The translations under genes were made by a program, and so were the position numbers. Of a DNA stretch of 64,000 nt, positions 42,680 to 49,792 are shown piece after piece. Position 1 is the first letter of the stretch. Every line of letters starts with the position of its first letter. This DNA comes from Verrucosispora sioxanthis (GTDB lineage Bacteria; Actinomycetota; Actinomycetes; Mycobacteriales; Micromonosporaceae): contig NZ_SAIY01000002.1 of assembly GCF_010560025.1 (NCBI RefSeq), positions 496,001 through 560,000 on the forward strand. Reading direction: 5' to 3'. The notes beneath the pieces are model-generated. The model was not told the origin of the DNA. It was given only the letters and a program-made list of their open reading frames with translations, and did no database searches.

Positions 42680-44158
42680 TCAGAAGAGCAGCGTCTCGAT
42701 CGGACCGCGCAGGAAGTACACCACGAACAGCGCCGCCACCGCGTACAGCAGCGGATGGATCTCCCGGGACTTGCCCTTGGCCAGTTTGATCACCACGTAC
42801 ACGATCAGGCCCGCGCCGATCCCGTTCGAGATCGAGTAGGTGAACGGCATCAGCACGATGGTGAGGAAGGCCGGGATGGCGATCTCGTAGTCGGACCAGT
42901 CGATCGTCCGGACCGCCGTCATCATCAGGAAGCCGACCACCACCAGCGCGACGGACGCCGCTTCGAACGGGACGACCACCACCAGCGGCGCCAGGAACAT
43001 GGCCAGCAGGAAGAGCACGCCGGTGACCAGGTTCGCCACCCCGGTCCGGGCGCCCTCCGCGACACCTGCGGCACTCTCGATGTACGACGTGTTGCTGGAG
43101 ACGCTTGCCGCACCACCGCTGGCCGCCGCGATCGAGTCGACGAGCAGGATCTCCCGGGTACGCGGCGGAGTTCCCTGCTCGTCGAGCATGCCGCCTTCCT
43201 GACCGACGGCCACCATCGTGCCCATCGTGTCGAAGAAGTCGGTGATGAGCAGCGTGAAGATGAACATCAGCACGACCAACCAACCGGCCCGCCCCCACGA
43301 GTCCAGCACGTTGAACTGCCCGAGCAGCGACAGGTCCGGCACGTCGAACGGGTTACTCGGCAGCGTCGGAACGTTCAGCGACCAGCCCTTCGGGTTCGGC
43401 GCCCCGTCGACGAAGGACGGACCGATGTCACCCACCGCCTCCACCAGCATGGCCAGCGCCGTGGAGGCGAGGATGCCGACCAGGATGGCCCCCTTGACCC
43501 GGCGTACCACGAGCACCAGGGTCACCAGCAGGCCCACCACGAAGACCAGCATCGGCCAGCTGACGAGTTTGCCGCCGATGCCGAGACCGACCGGCACGGT
43601 GGTGTTCGCCTCGTCCGGGATTCGCCGGACGAAGCCGGCGTCCACCAGGCCGATGATGGTGAGGAACAGGCCGATGCCGACGCCGATCGCGGTCTTCATC
43701 TGGGTCGGCACCGAACGGAACACGGCGGTACGCAGCCCGGTCAGCACCAGCACCGCGATGATCACACCTTCGATCACCACCAGGCCCATCGCGTCCGCCC
43801 AGGTCATCTCGGGCGCGATCTCGTACGCCACCAGGGCGTTGACGCCGAGGCCGGCGGCGACCGCCAGCGGGAAGCGGCCGACCACGCCCATCAGGATGGT
43901 CATCAGACCCGCGATCAGGGCGGTGGCCGCCGCGATCGCGGGGATCGGCAGGGTGTTGCCGTCACCGTCGACGGCACTGCCCAGGATGAGCGGGTTGAGC
44001 ACCACGATGTACGCCATCGTGAAGAAGGTGGCCAGGCCGCCGCGTACCTCCCGGCTCAGGGTGGAGCCACGGGCCGAGATCTCGAAGTACCGGTCGAAGC
44101 CGTTGCGCGGCTGGCGGGAATCGGGTGGGGTGCCGTTGTCGGGCGGCGCTACTGCCAT
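42680..44158 (-). CDS. NCS2 family purine/nucleobase permease (AzgA-like)
   Basis: A 492-residue permease with 12-14 membrane helices. FEISARGSTLSREVRGGLATFFTMAYIVVLNP is the typical N-terminus, GLGVNALVAYEIAPEMTWADAMGLVVIEG and FTLLITDFFDTMGTMVAVGQEGG the substrate-site regions, and GVAEGARTGVANLVTGVLF a conserved late loop. Relatives import adenine, guanine or hypoxanthine with protons. ATG 44158 has GAGG ten bases upstream; a GTG at 44170 is in frame. Purine riboswitch signatures are not seen upstream. Confidence 0.92.
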   Translation of the reverse strand: MAVAPPDNGTPPDSRQPRNGFDRYFEISARGSTLSREVRGGLATFFTMAYIVVLNPLILGSAVDGDGNTLPIPAIAAATALIAGLMTILMGVVGRFPLAVAAGLGVNALVAYEIAPEMTWADAMGLVVIEGVIIAVLVLTGLRTAVFRSVPTQMKTAIGVGIGLFLTIIGLVDAGFVRRIPDEANTTVPVGLGIGGKLVSWPMLVFVVGLLVTLVLVVRRVKGAILVGILASTALAMLVEAVGDIGPSFVDGAPNPKGWSLNVPTLPSNPFDVPDLSLLGQFNVLDSWGRAGWLVVLMFIFTLLITDFFDTMGTMVAVGQEGGMLDEQGTPPRTREILLVDSIAAASGGAASVSSNTSYIESAAGVAEGARTGVANLVTGVLFLLAMFLAPLVVVVPFEAASVALVVVGFLMMTAVRTIDWSDYEIAIPAFLTIVLMPFTYSISNGIGAGLIVYVVIKLAKGKSREIHPLLYAVAALFVVYFLRGPIETLLF

Positions 44159-44247
44159 CAGGAACCTCACAGCGGATCATCGGGTTGTCGCGCGCATCGT
44201 CGCAGATGGCCGGCCTGACGCAAAGCAGGGTCACGTACGCTGACCGG

Positions 44248-44490
44248 GTGCCCACCCCGCCGCCCCGCCCCGAGCCGCTCGACCCGCCGATGGTGCCGTT
44301 CGCCCTCGCCGGGATGGCGGCCTGGGCCGTCGCCGGACTGGTGCTGCTGCTCTTGCGCGACCGGCTGGTCGCCGCTGGCCACGAGAACTGGCTCTGGATC
44401 TGCCTGGCCGGGTTCCTGTGGGGCTTTCCCGGTCTCGCGGTGATGATGCGACACGACGCCAACCGCCGCCGCCGTCGCGCCGCCGGTTGA
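44248..44490 (+). CDS. DUF2530 domain-containing small membrane protein
   Basis: An 80-residue protein with a Pro-rich start (VPTPPPRPEPLDPPMVPF), two membrane helices (about 18-37 and 46-64) and a basic tail HDANRRRRRAAG, matching actinobacterial DUF2530. GTG 44248 is chosen from homology. A TACGCT about 12 bases upstream suggests a leaderless transcript. Function unknown. It is divergent from the NCS2 permease and convergent with DUF3027. Confidence 0.85.
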   Translation: MPTPPPRPEPLDPPMVPFALAGMAAWAVAGLVLLLLRDRLVAAGHENWLWICLAGFLWGFPGLAVMMRHDANRRRRRAAG

Positions 44491-44512
44491 GCCGTCGGCG
44501 ACCGGCCACGGG

Positions 44513-45331
44513 TCAGGAGTGCCCGTACGGCTCCGCCGGCTCGCCACTCTCGACGGACCCGGCGGCCCGGCTGACCGCCATCGGCTCCACGGCACTGTCG
44601 TCGTAGACGGTGGGCATCTCGTCGACCGCCGTCTCCGCCTCGACAAGCGTCTCCGAGTGGGCACCACAGCCGTGGTCGGCGCTGACCACCCGGCCGTCGT
44701 CCGGCGCGTAAAAGTTGCCGCAGACGCCGAAGCACTGCCGCAGCTTGCCCGCGAGTGGCAGGTAGAAGCCGCAGGTGCCGCAGCGGGCGGCGGGCGGCGC
44801 GGAGGCGGAGATCGGCGCCGAGGGACCGTGATCACCGTCGTACCAGCGCTGGGCCGTCTCGATCCGCCCCTCCCGCGACATCACCCGGGGACGGCCGAGC
44901 CCCAGCTCCCAGGCGGTCTCCTCGACCGCCGGGTCGTCGGAGAGGAGGTAGCCGGGTTGAAGTCGCTCGTCGTCGGACGGGGTCGGCAGCAGGTCGCCGG
45001 GGCCCAGGTCACCGGGCTTGAGTCGCTCCTGCCAGGGCAGCCAGCCGGGGGCGAGCAGCGCGTCCGACCCGGGCAGCAGCACCGTCTCACAGAGCGTCAC
45101 GGTACGACTGCGCGGAGCCCGCGTCACGGTGACCGCCCACCGCCAGCCGCGGTAACCGGCCAGCCGGCACTCGAAATAGTGCGTGACGAGTCGATCGCCT
45201 TCGGCGACGACCTGGAGGTGATCGCCGACGTCGTCGGGGCCCACCTCGGTGATGCCGGCGCGCGCCACCTCGACGGCGGCGGCGCAGACCTGGTCAAGAC
45301 GAGCGGCGCGGGCGGAGGCGGGCCTGGTCAC
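44513..45331 (-). CDS. DUF3027 domain-containing protein
   Basis: A 272-residue actinobacterial protein. The N-terminal region (RLDQVCAAAVEVARAGITEVGPDDVGDHL) and WRWAVTVTRAPRSRTVTLCETVLLPG identify DUF3027. A Cys-rich zinc-ribbon-like segment follows (CGTCGFYLPLAGKLRQCFGVCGNFYAPDDGRVVSADHGCGAHSE), and an acidic C-terminus. GTG 45331 follows homology; ATG 45349 is an in-frame alternative. Function unknown. It is widely conserved next to the menaquinone genes region in this group (recollection, not checked). Confidence 0.87.
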   Translation of the reverse strand: MTRPASARAARLDQVCAAAVEVARAGITEVGPDDVGDHLQVVAEGDRLVTHYFECRLAGYRGWRWAVTVTRAPRSRTVTLCETVLLPGSDALLAPGWLPWQERLKPGDLGPGDLLPTPSDDERLQPGYLLSDDPAVEETAWELGLGRPRVMSREGRIETAQRWYDGDHGPSAPISASAPPAARCGTCGFYLPLAGKLRQCFGVCGNFYAPDDGRVVSADHGCGAHSETLVEAETAVDEMPTVYDDSAVEPMAVSRAAGSVESGEPAEPYGHS

Positions 45332-45436
45332 CCGACCATTGTTCCCCATCGGGTGGGTCGACTGTGAGGCACTCCCCAGAGGTGTTCTCCGCCGGTGGCG
45401 CAGCATCGCCCGCGCCGATGGGTCAGGATGGGTGCC

Positions 45437-47068
45437 ATGCCGCTGTTCTCCCGCTCTGAGCGGTCCCTCCTCGGGCGGACCGTCGGCACCGGCATCCGCG
45501 CCACCCGGCTGATGCTGCGCGGTTCACTGACCAGCGGTCGCTGGATGACCCGCAGTGCCGCCCGGGCCCGGGCCCGGGGTGCCGGTGGGGAGACCGGCAT
45601 GGTCCGCCTGTTCGACCTGCACGCGATCTCCTGCGCCGGTGACACGCTGATCGCCATCGGGCTGGCCGGGACGATCTTCTTCAACGTGCCGCTCGGCGAG
45701 GCGCGGAGCAAGGTGGCGCTCTACCTGCTGGTGACCATGGTGCCCTTCGCGATGCTCGCTCCCGTGGTCGGCCCGCTGCTCGACCACTTCCGGCACGGCC
45801 GGCGATACGCCCTGGCCACCACCATGCTGGGTCGGGCGTTCCTGGCCTGGCTGATCTCCGACTACATCCACGGTTTCGGGCTCTATCCGGCGGCCTTCGG
45901 CGTGCTGGCGCTCTCCCGGGCGTACGGAGTGGCCCGTTCCGCGGCCGTACCCCGCTTGCTGCCGGAAGGGCTCGGCCTGTCTCAGGTGGGTGCCCGGGCC
46001 AGCGTCTACGGCACGGTCGCGGGAGCGCTGGTCGCCCCGATCGGCCTCGCCGCCTTCTGGTTCGGACCGCAGTGGCCGTTACGGGTCGCCTCGGTGATCT
46101 TCCTGGTCGGCATGGTGATCTCCCTCCGGCTGCCACCGAAGGCCGACTCCGAACCACCGGAACGGGTACCGCGGCCGCTGCGGGCGCTGCGGCGGGGCAC
46201 GGACGAGCGACCACTGGGCCGGGGCAGACCCGCCGGACGATTGGTCATCTCGACCCTGGTCGGCGCGGCCACGCTGCGCGCGGTCTACGGTTTCCTGCTG
46301 CTCTTCCTGGCCTTCACCATCAAGGCGGGTGACCTGACCACCGTGGTGTTCGGGCGTGACCTGGGGGACGAGGGATCACTCGGCCTGGTCGGCGGCGCGC
46401 TGGCCGTCGGCACCTTCCTGGCCACCGCGATCGGTACCCGGCTGCGCATCCACCGTCCGGCCGCCCTCCAGTCCAGCGGCATGGTGATCGTCGCCGGGGT
46501 GGCCGTGCTCACCGTGCTGAGCTTCTCGCTGCCGATGGTCGCCCTGCTCTGCGTGGTCACCGCCATGATGAGCGGCATCGCCAAGCTGGCCGTGGACGCC
46601 TCGATCCAGGAACGCATCCCGGAGCGGCTGCGGGCCAGTTCCTTCGCCCATTCCGAGACGGTGCTGATGCTCGCCTTCGTCGCCGGTGGCGGTCTCGGAC
46701 TCGTACCCTTCAACGGCCGGATCGGCATCGCCGTCGCCGCCGGTGTCGGAGCCCTCGCCGCCGCCCGGGGCCTGGTGATGGCCCGGCGGTTGCGGGCCGA
46801 GAAGCTGCACGGACGGCCACTCACCGACGACGAGCTGGCCGCCGAGAAGCCAGCCGCAACGGACACCGCTGAGGCGGACGGCGCCGAGACGGAACGCGGC
46901 TCTGAGTCCACCCCCACGTCCCCGGCCCCCTTCCAGGGCGGGCGTGGTCCGGAGGAGCCGGGACTGGCACCCCCCGGCTTCCACATCTACCGGCCCTCCT
47001 CGACCGTCACCGGTTCCGGTGGTGGCGACGACGAGACGCGGCGTAGCTCACCGGGTTCGCTCGCGTGA
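45437..47068 (+). CDS. MFS-type membrane protein with long tails
   Basis: A 543-residue protein with 10-12 membrane helices, a basic N-terminal extension of about 50 residues and a disordered acidic/Ser-rich C-terminal tail of about 80 residues. LFDLHAISCAGDTLIAIGLAGTIFFNVP, SRAYGVARSAAVPRLLPEG and ASIQERIPERLRASSFAHSETVLMLAFVAGGG are typical of an actinobacterial MFS group adjacent to mqn genes. ATG 45437 or 45428 starts it. The stop overlaps the mqnB start by four bases (GTGA), so the two are coupled; whether it transports a menaquinone precursor is unknown. Confidence 0.82.
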   Translation: MPLFSRSERSLLGRTVGTGIRATRLMLRGSLTSGRWMTRSAARARARGAGGETGMVRLFDLHAISCAGDTLIAIGLAGTIFFNVPLGEARSKVALYLLVTMVPFAMLAPVVGPLLDHFRHGRRYALATTMLGRAFLAWLISDYIHGFGLYPAAFGVLALSRAYGVARSAAVPRLLPEGLGLSQVGARASVYGTVAGALVAPIGLAAFWFGPQWPLRVASVIFLVGMVISLRLPPKADSEPPERVPRPLRALRRGTDERPLGRGRPAGRLVISTLVGAATLRAVYGFLLLFLAFTIKAGDLTTVVFGRDLGDEGSLGLVGGALAVGTFLATAIGTRLRIHRPAALQSSGMVIVAGVAVLTVLSFSLPMVALLCVVTAMMSGIAKLAVDASIQERIPERLRASSFAHSETVLMLAFVAGGGLGLVPFNGRIGIAVAAGVGALAAARGLVMARRLRAEKLHGRPLTDDELAAEKPAATDTAEADGAETERGSESTPTSPAPFQGGRGPEEPGLAPPGFHIYRPSSTVTGSGGGDDETRRSSPGSLA

Positions 47069-47714
47069 GCGGTCTGCTCGTGGTGACCGCCGTGCCCGCC
47101 GAGGCGGAGGCCATCCAGGCCGGTCTCGCCGACCCGACCGTGGCGGTGCTGCCGGTCGGGGTGGGTCCGGCGGTCGCTGGTGCGGCGACCGCCCGGTTGC
47201 TGGCGCTCGCCGAGATGGCTGGCCGCCCGTACCGGGCAGTGGTCAGCGCGGGGTGGCCGGCGGCTTCGCCGGCCGGGTCGCGGTCGGTGGCACCGTGCTC
47301 GGCAGCCAGGCCGTCGCCGCCGACCTGGGCGCGGAGTCACCCGACGGCTTCGTGCCGATCGACGAACTCGGCATGCCGGCCGAACTGCTCGGCGGCGGGC
47401 CGGCCCTCGACGCAGATCCGGAGCTGTTGACCGCCCTGCGCAAGGCGCTGCCGGCCGCGACCGTCGGACCGGTGCTGACCGTCAGCACCGTGACCGGCAC
47501 CGCGGCCAGCACCGACGAGCTGGTCCGCCGCCATCCGGAGGCGGTGGCCGAGGCCATGGAGGGGTACGGCGTGGCGGTCGCCGCCAGCCAGGCCGGCGTG
47601 CCCTTCGCCGAGCTACGTACCATCTCGAACCCGATCGGCCCCCGCGACCGCGACGCGTGGCGGATGCGCGATGCCCTCACCGCCCTCACCGCCGCCGCCC
47701 CCGCCCTACGCTGA
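47065..47714 (+). pseudogene. mqnB: futalosine hydrolase MqnB, frameshifted
   Basis: Futalosine hydrolase acts in the futalosine route to menaquinone. The first frame from GTG 47065 gives SGLLVVTAVPAEAEAIQAGL and GVGPAVAGAATARLLALAEM up to AVVSAG. The rest (GVAGGFAGRVAVGGTVLGSQ, LTVSTVTGTAASTDELVRRHPEAVAEAMEGYGVA, ELRTISNPIGPRDRDAW) lies in the next frame and ends at 47714. The switch is in AGCGCGGGGTGGCC near 47250; a fifth G would restore the frame, and the span is one base short of a multiple of three. The late MEGYG and SNPIGPRDRD match nucleosidase active-site regions. Probably an intact gene with a missing base. Confidence 0.85.
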
Positions 47715-47728
47715 CCCGCCAACCCCAT

Positions 47729-47812
47729 CCCAAGATCCGCGCAACTTCAGCGATATTGCTGATTCTGGCCGAGTTCAGGCAGCAGCATCCGGGAAGTTGC
47801 CCGGATCTTGGG
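47729..47812. repeat. long inverted repeat between mqnB and mqnD (AACTTC/GAAGTT family, copy 2)
   Basis: A 20-base arm (47729-47748, containing AAGATCCGCGCAACTTC) pairs with the 20-base arm at 47793-47812 (GAAGTTGCCCGGATCTT) with one mismatch; the loop is 44 bases and contains TGCTG/CAGCA. It starts 15 bases after the mqnB stop and ends 50 bases before mqnD. Confidence 0.85.
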
Positions 47813-47861
47813 TGGGGGCGCTACAGCGCTTGCAGCGGGTCGGCGGGGCTACGGTGGGGGT

Positions 47862-48710
47862 GTGGCGCTCTCGCTGGCGATCTCGCCCTGCCCCAACGAC
47901 ACGTTCGTCTTCCATGCCCTGGTGCACGGGCAGGTGCCCGGCGCGCCGCCGGTGGAGGTGACGTACGCCGACGTCGACGTCACCAACACGGCCGCCGAGC
48001 GCGGCGCCTTCGACCTGGTGAAGGTGAGTTACGCGGCGCTGCCGTGGCTGCGGGAGGACTACCACCTGCTGCCCTGTGGGGGTGCGTTGGGCCGGGGCTG
48101 TGGCCCGCTGGTGCTCACCCGCGCCGACCGTGACGGCGGCCCGGACCGCGACGATCTCACCGGCGCCACGGTGGCGGTGCCGGGTGACCGGACCACGGCG
48201 TACCTGCTGTTCAGGCTGTGGTCGGCCGGGCGGACGCCGCAGCGGATCGAGGTGGTGCCGTTCCACGAGATCATGCCGGGCGTGGCCGCCGGCCGCTACG
48301 ACGCCGGACTGGTGATCCACGAGGCCCGGTTCACCTATCCGCGACACGGCCTCACCGCCCTGGTCGACCTGGGCGAGTGGTGGGAGTCCGACACCGGGCT
48401 GCCGATTCCGCTCGGCGCCATCCTGGCCCGCCGGGGCGTGGTCGATCCGCAGCAGGCCGCGGGCTGGATCCGGGACTCCGTTCGACGGGCCTGGGCCGAT
48501 CCGGCGGCCAGCCGGGCGTACGTGCTGGCGCACGCCCAGGAGATGGAGCCCGACGTGGTGGACCGGCACATCGGCCTCTACGTCAACGAGTTCACCGCGG
48601 ACCTGGGTGAGGCGGGTTTCGCTGCCGTCGAGGCGCTGCTCGGCCGGGCCGCCGACGCCGGGCTCGTGCCTCAGACCTCCAGCTCGCGGGCGACCGCGTG
48701 GACGAGCTGA
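47862..48710 (+). CDS. mqnD: 1,4-dihydroxy-6-naphthoate synthase
   Basis: A 282-residue periplasmic-binding-fold enzyme of the futalosine menaquinone pathway, forming 1,4-dihydroxy-6-naphthoate from cyclic dehypoxanthine futalosine. The MqnD signature SPCPNDTFVFHALVHG is at the start; DLVKVSYAALPWL, GRGCGPLVLTR and VIHEARFTYPRHGL are conserved substrate-site regions. GTG 47862 fits homology. The last 13 codons overlap the 3' end of the convergent cold-shock gene (48671-48710), and the C-terminal QTSSSRATAWTS is not conserved. Confidence 0.92.
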   Translation: MALSLAISPCPNDTFVFHALVHGQVPGAPPVEVTYADVDVTNTAAERGAFDLVKVSYAALPWLREDYHLLPCGGALGRGCGPLVLTRADRDGGPDRDDLTGATVAVPGDRTTAYLLFRLWSAGRTPQRIEVVPFHEIMPGVAAGRYDAGLVIHEARFTYPRHGLTALVDLGEWWESDTGLPIPLGAILARRGVVDPQQAAGWIRDSVRRAWADPAASRAYVLAHAQEMEPDVVDRHIGLYVNEFTADLGEAGFAAVEALLGRAADAGLVPQTSSSRATAWTS

Positions 48711-49057
48711 GCGATCTTCTGCGCGGTCCGACGGTCCGGGAAGCGGCCCCGGCGCAGATCCGGCTGGACCTTCGCCTCCAGTACCTTGATCATGTCCTCG
48801 ACCAGGCCGTGCAGCTCCTCGGCGGGACGTCGGCGCAGCTCCGCCACGGACGGCGGCGCGTCCAGGAGCTTCACCCCCATCGCCTGCGCACCCCGCCGGC
48901 TGTCCACCACGCTGAAGTCGACCCGCTGGCCGCCCTTGAGATCGGTGACACCCGCCGGTAGCGCGCCCTTCGGCAGGAACACGTCGCCACCCTCGTCACT
49001 GGTGACGAACCCGTATCCCTTGGCCGCGTCATACCACTTCACTCGACCCGTAGGCAC
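48671..49057 (-). CDS. cold-shock domain protein with C-terminal helical extension
   Basis: A 128-residue protein. Residues 1-65 are a cold-shock domain (TGRVKWYDAAKGYGFVTSDEGGDVFLPKGAL, with RNP1 KGYGFV and RNP2 VFLP). Residues 70-128 are a charged helical extension found in actinobacterial versions and absent from the short CspA type. It would bind single-stranded RNA or DNA. GTG 49057 has AGAGG upstream. Its 3' end overlaps the convergent mqnD by 40 bases. Confidence 0.92.
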   Translation of the reverse strand: MPTGRVKWYDAAKGYGFVTSDEGGDVFLPKGALPAGVTDLKGGQRVDFSVVDSRRGAQAMGVKLLDAPPSVAELRRRPAEELHGLVEDMIKVLEAKVQPDLRRGRFPDRRTAQKIAQLVHAVARELEV

Positions 49058-49085
49058 CTGAGAACCTCTGCTTCGCTTGAACCGT

Positions 49086-49709
49086 CTACTGCCTCAAGGC
49101 TAGCCGGATCATCCCGTCGAGCGCCGCCGGGAATCCGGTGAGATCCGCCAGCACCACCGCCGCCCCGGCGGCGCGTAGTTCGTCCGCCGTACACGGGCCG
49201 GTGGCCACCGCGATGCCGGGCACCCCGGCCGCACTGGCGGCCACCATGTCCGCCACGTGGTCACCGACGTAGTGGGTCGCCCCGTGCGCCCGCAACGCGG
49301 TCGCCTTCTCCTCGGCGAACAGGTCACCGGCCAGCTCGTCCACGGCCAGCCCCAGGTGGTCCAGGTGCAGCCGGGCCAGCCGACCGATCTTGGACGTGAC
49401 CACCAACACCCGGCCGCCCCGGTCACGAACCGCGGCGAGCGCCGCCACGGCGCCGGGCAGCGGCACGGTCGGCGTGATCGCGTACGCCGGATACAGCTCG
49501 CGGTAGACGTCCACCGCCGCCTCGACCTGGTCCGGCGGGAACCAGCGGGCGATCTCGGTACGCAGCGGCGGGCCGAGCCGGGACACGGCGGCGTCGGCGT
49601 CGACGGGGACGCCTGTCCGCTCGGTCAGCGCGCGGTAGGTCGCGGCGATGCCGGGACGCGAGTCGACGAGCGTCATGTCGAGATCGAATCCGACGGTCAA
49701 CGAAGGCAT
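49086..49709 (-). CDS. HAD family phosphatase (phosphoglycolate phosphatase-like)
   Basis: A 207-residue HAD hydrolase with nucleophile motif GFDLDMTLVDSR, a helical cap (about 25-85), VLVVTSKIG motif II, Lys in EEKATAL and YVGDHVADMVAASAAGV motif IV. Note DLDMT with Met in place of the usual Gly. Substrate unknown; it lies 28 bases upstream of the cold-shock gene on the same strand. Confidence 0.87.
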   Translation of the reverse strand: MPSLTVGFDLDMTLVDSRPGIAATYRALTERTGVPVDADAAVSRLGPPLRTEIARWFPPDQVEAAVDVYRELYPAYAITPTVPLPGAVAALAAVRDRGGRVLVVTSKIGRLARLHLDHLGLAVDELAGDLFAEEKATALRAHGATHYVGDHVADMVAASAAGVPGIAVATGPCTADELRAAGAAVVLADLTGFPAALDGMIRLALRQ

Positions 49710-49792
49710 CCTGGAAAGCTACCCGGCCAGTCAGACCGGCCGGGACGTCCGATGGGCGAGACCGCCCCTCACCGGGCTAGCGTGGAACGACG

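Noticed and set aside
44159..44247. Purine riboswitch before the NCS2 permease
   Set aside because: The 89-base gap is too short to hold both it and a promoter and lacks the conserved loop sequences.
47065..47714. Programmed ribosomal frameshift in mqnB and the other broken genes
   Set aside because: No slippery heptamer or downstream pseudoknot is evident, the sites are simple G/C runs, and all five need the same kind of one-base addition.
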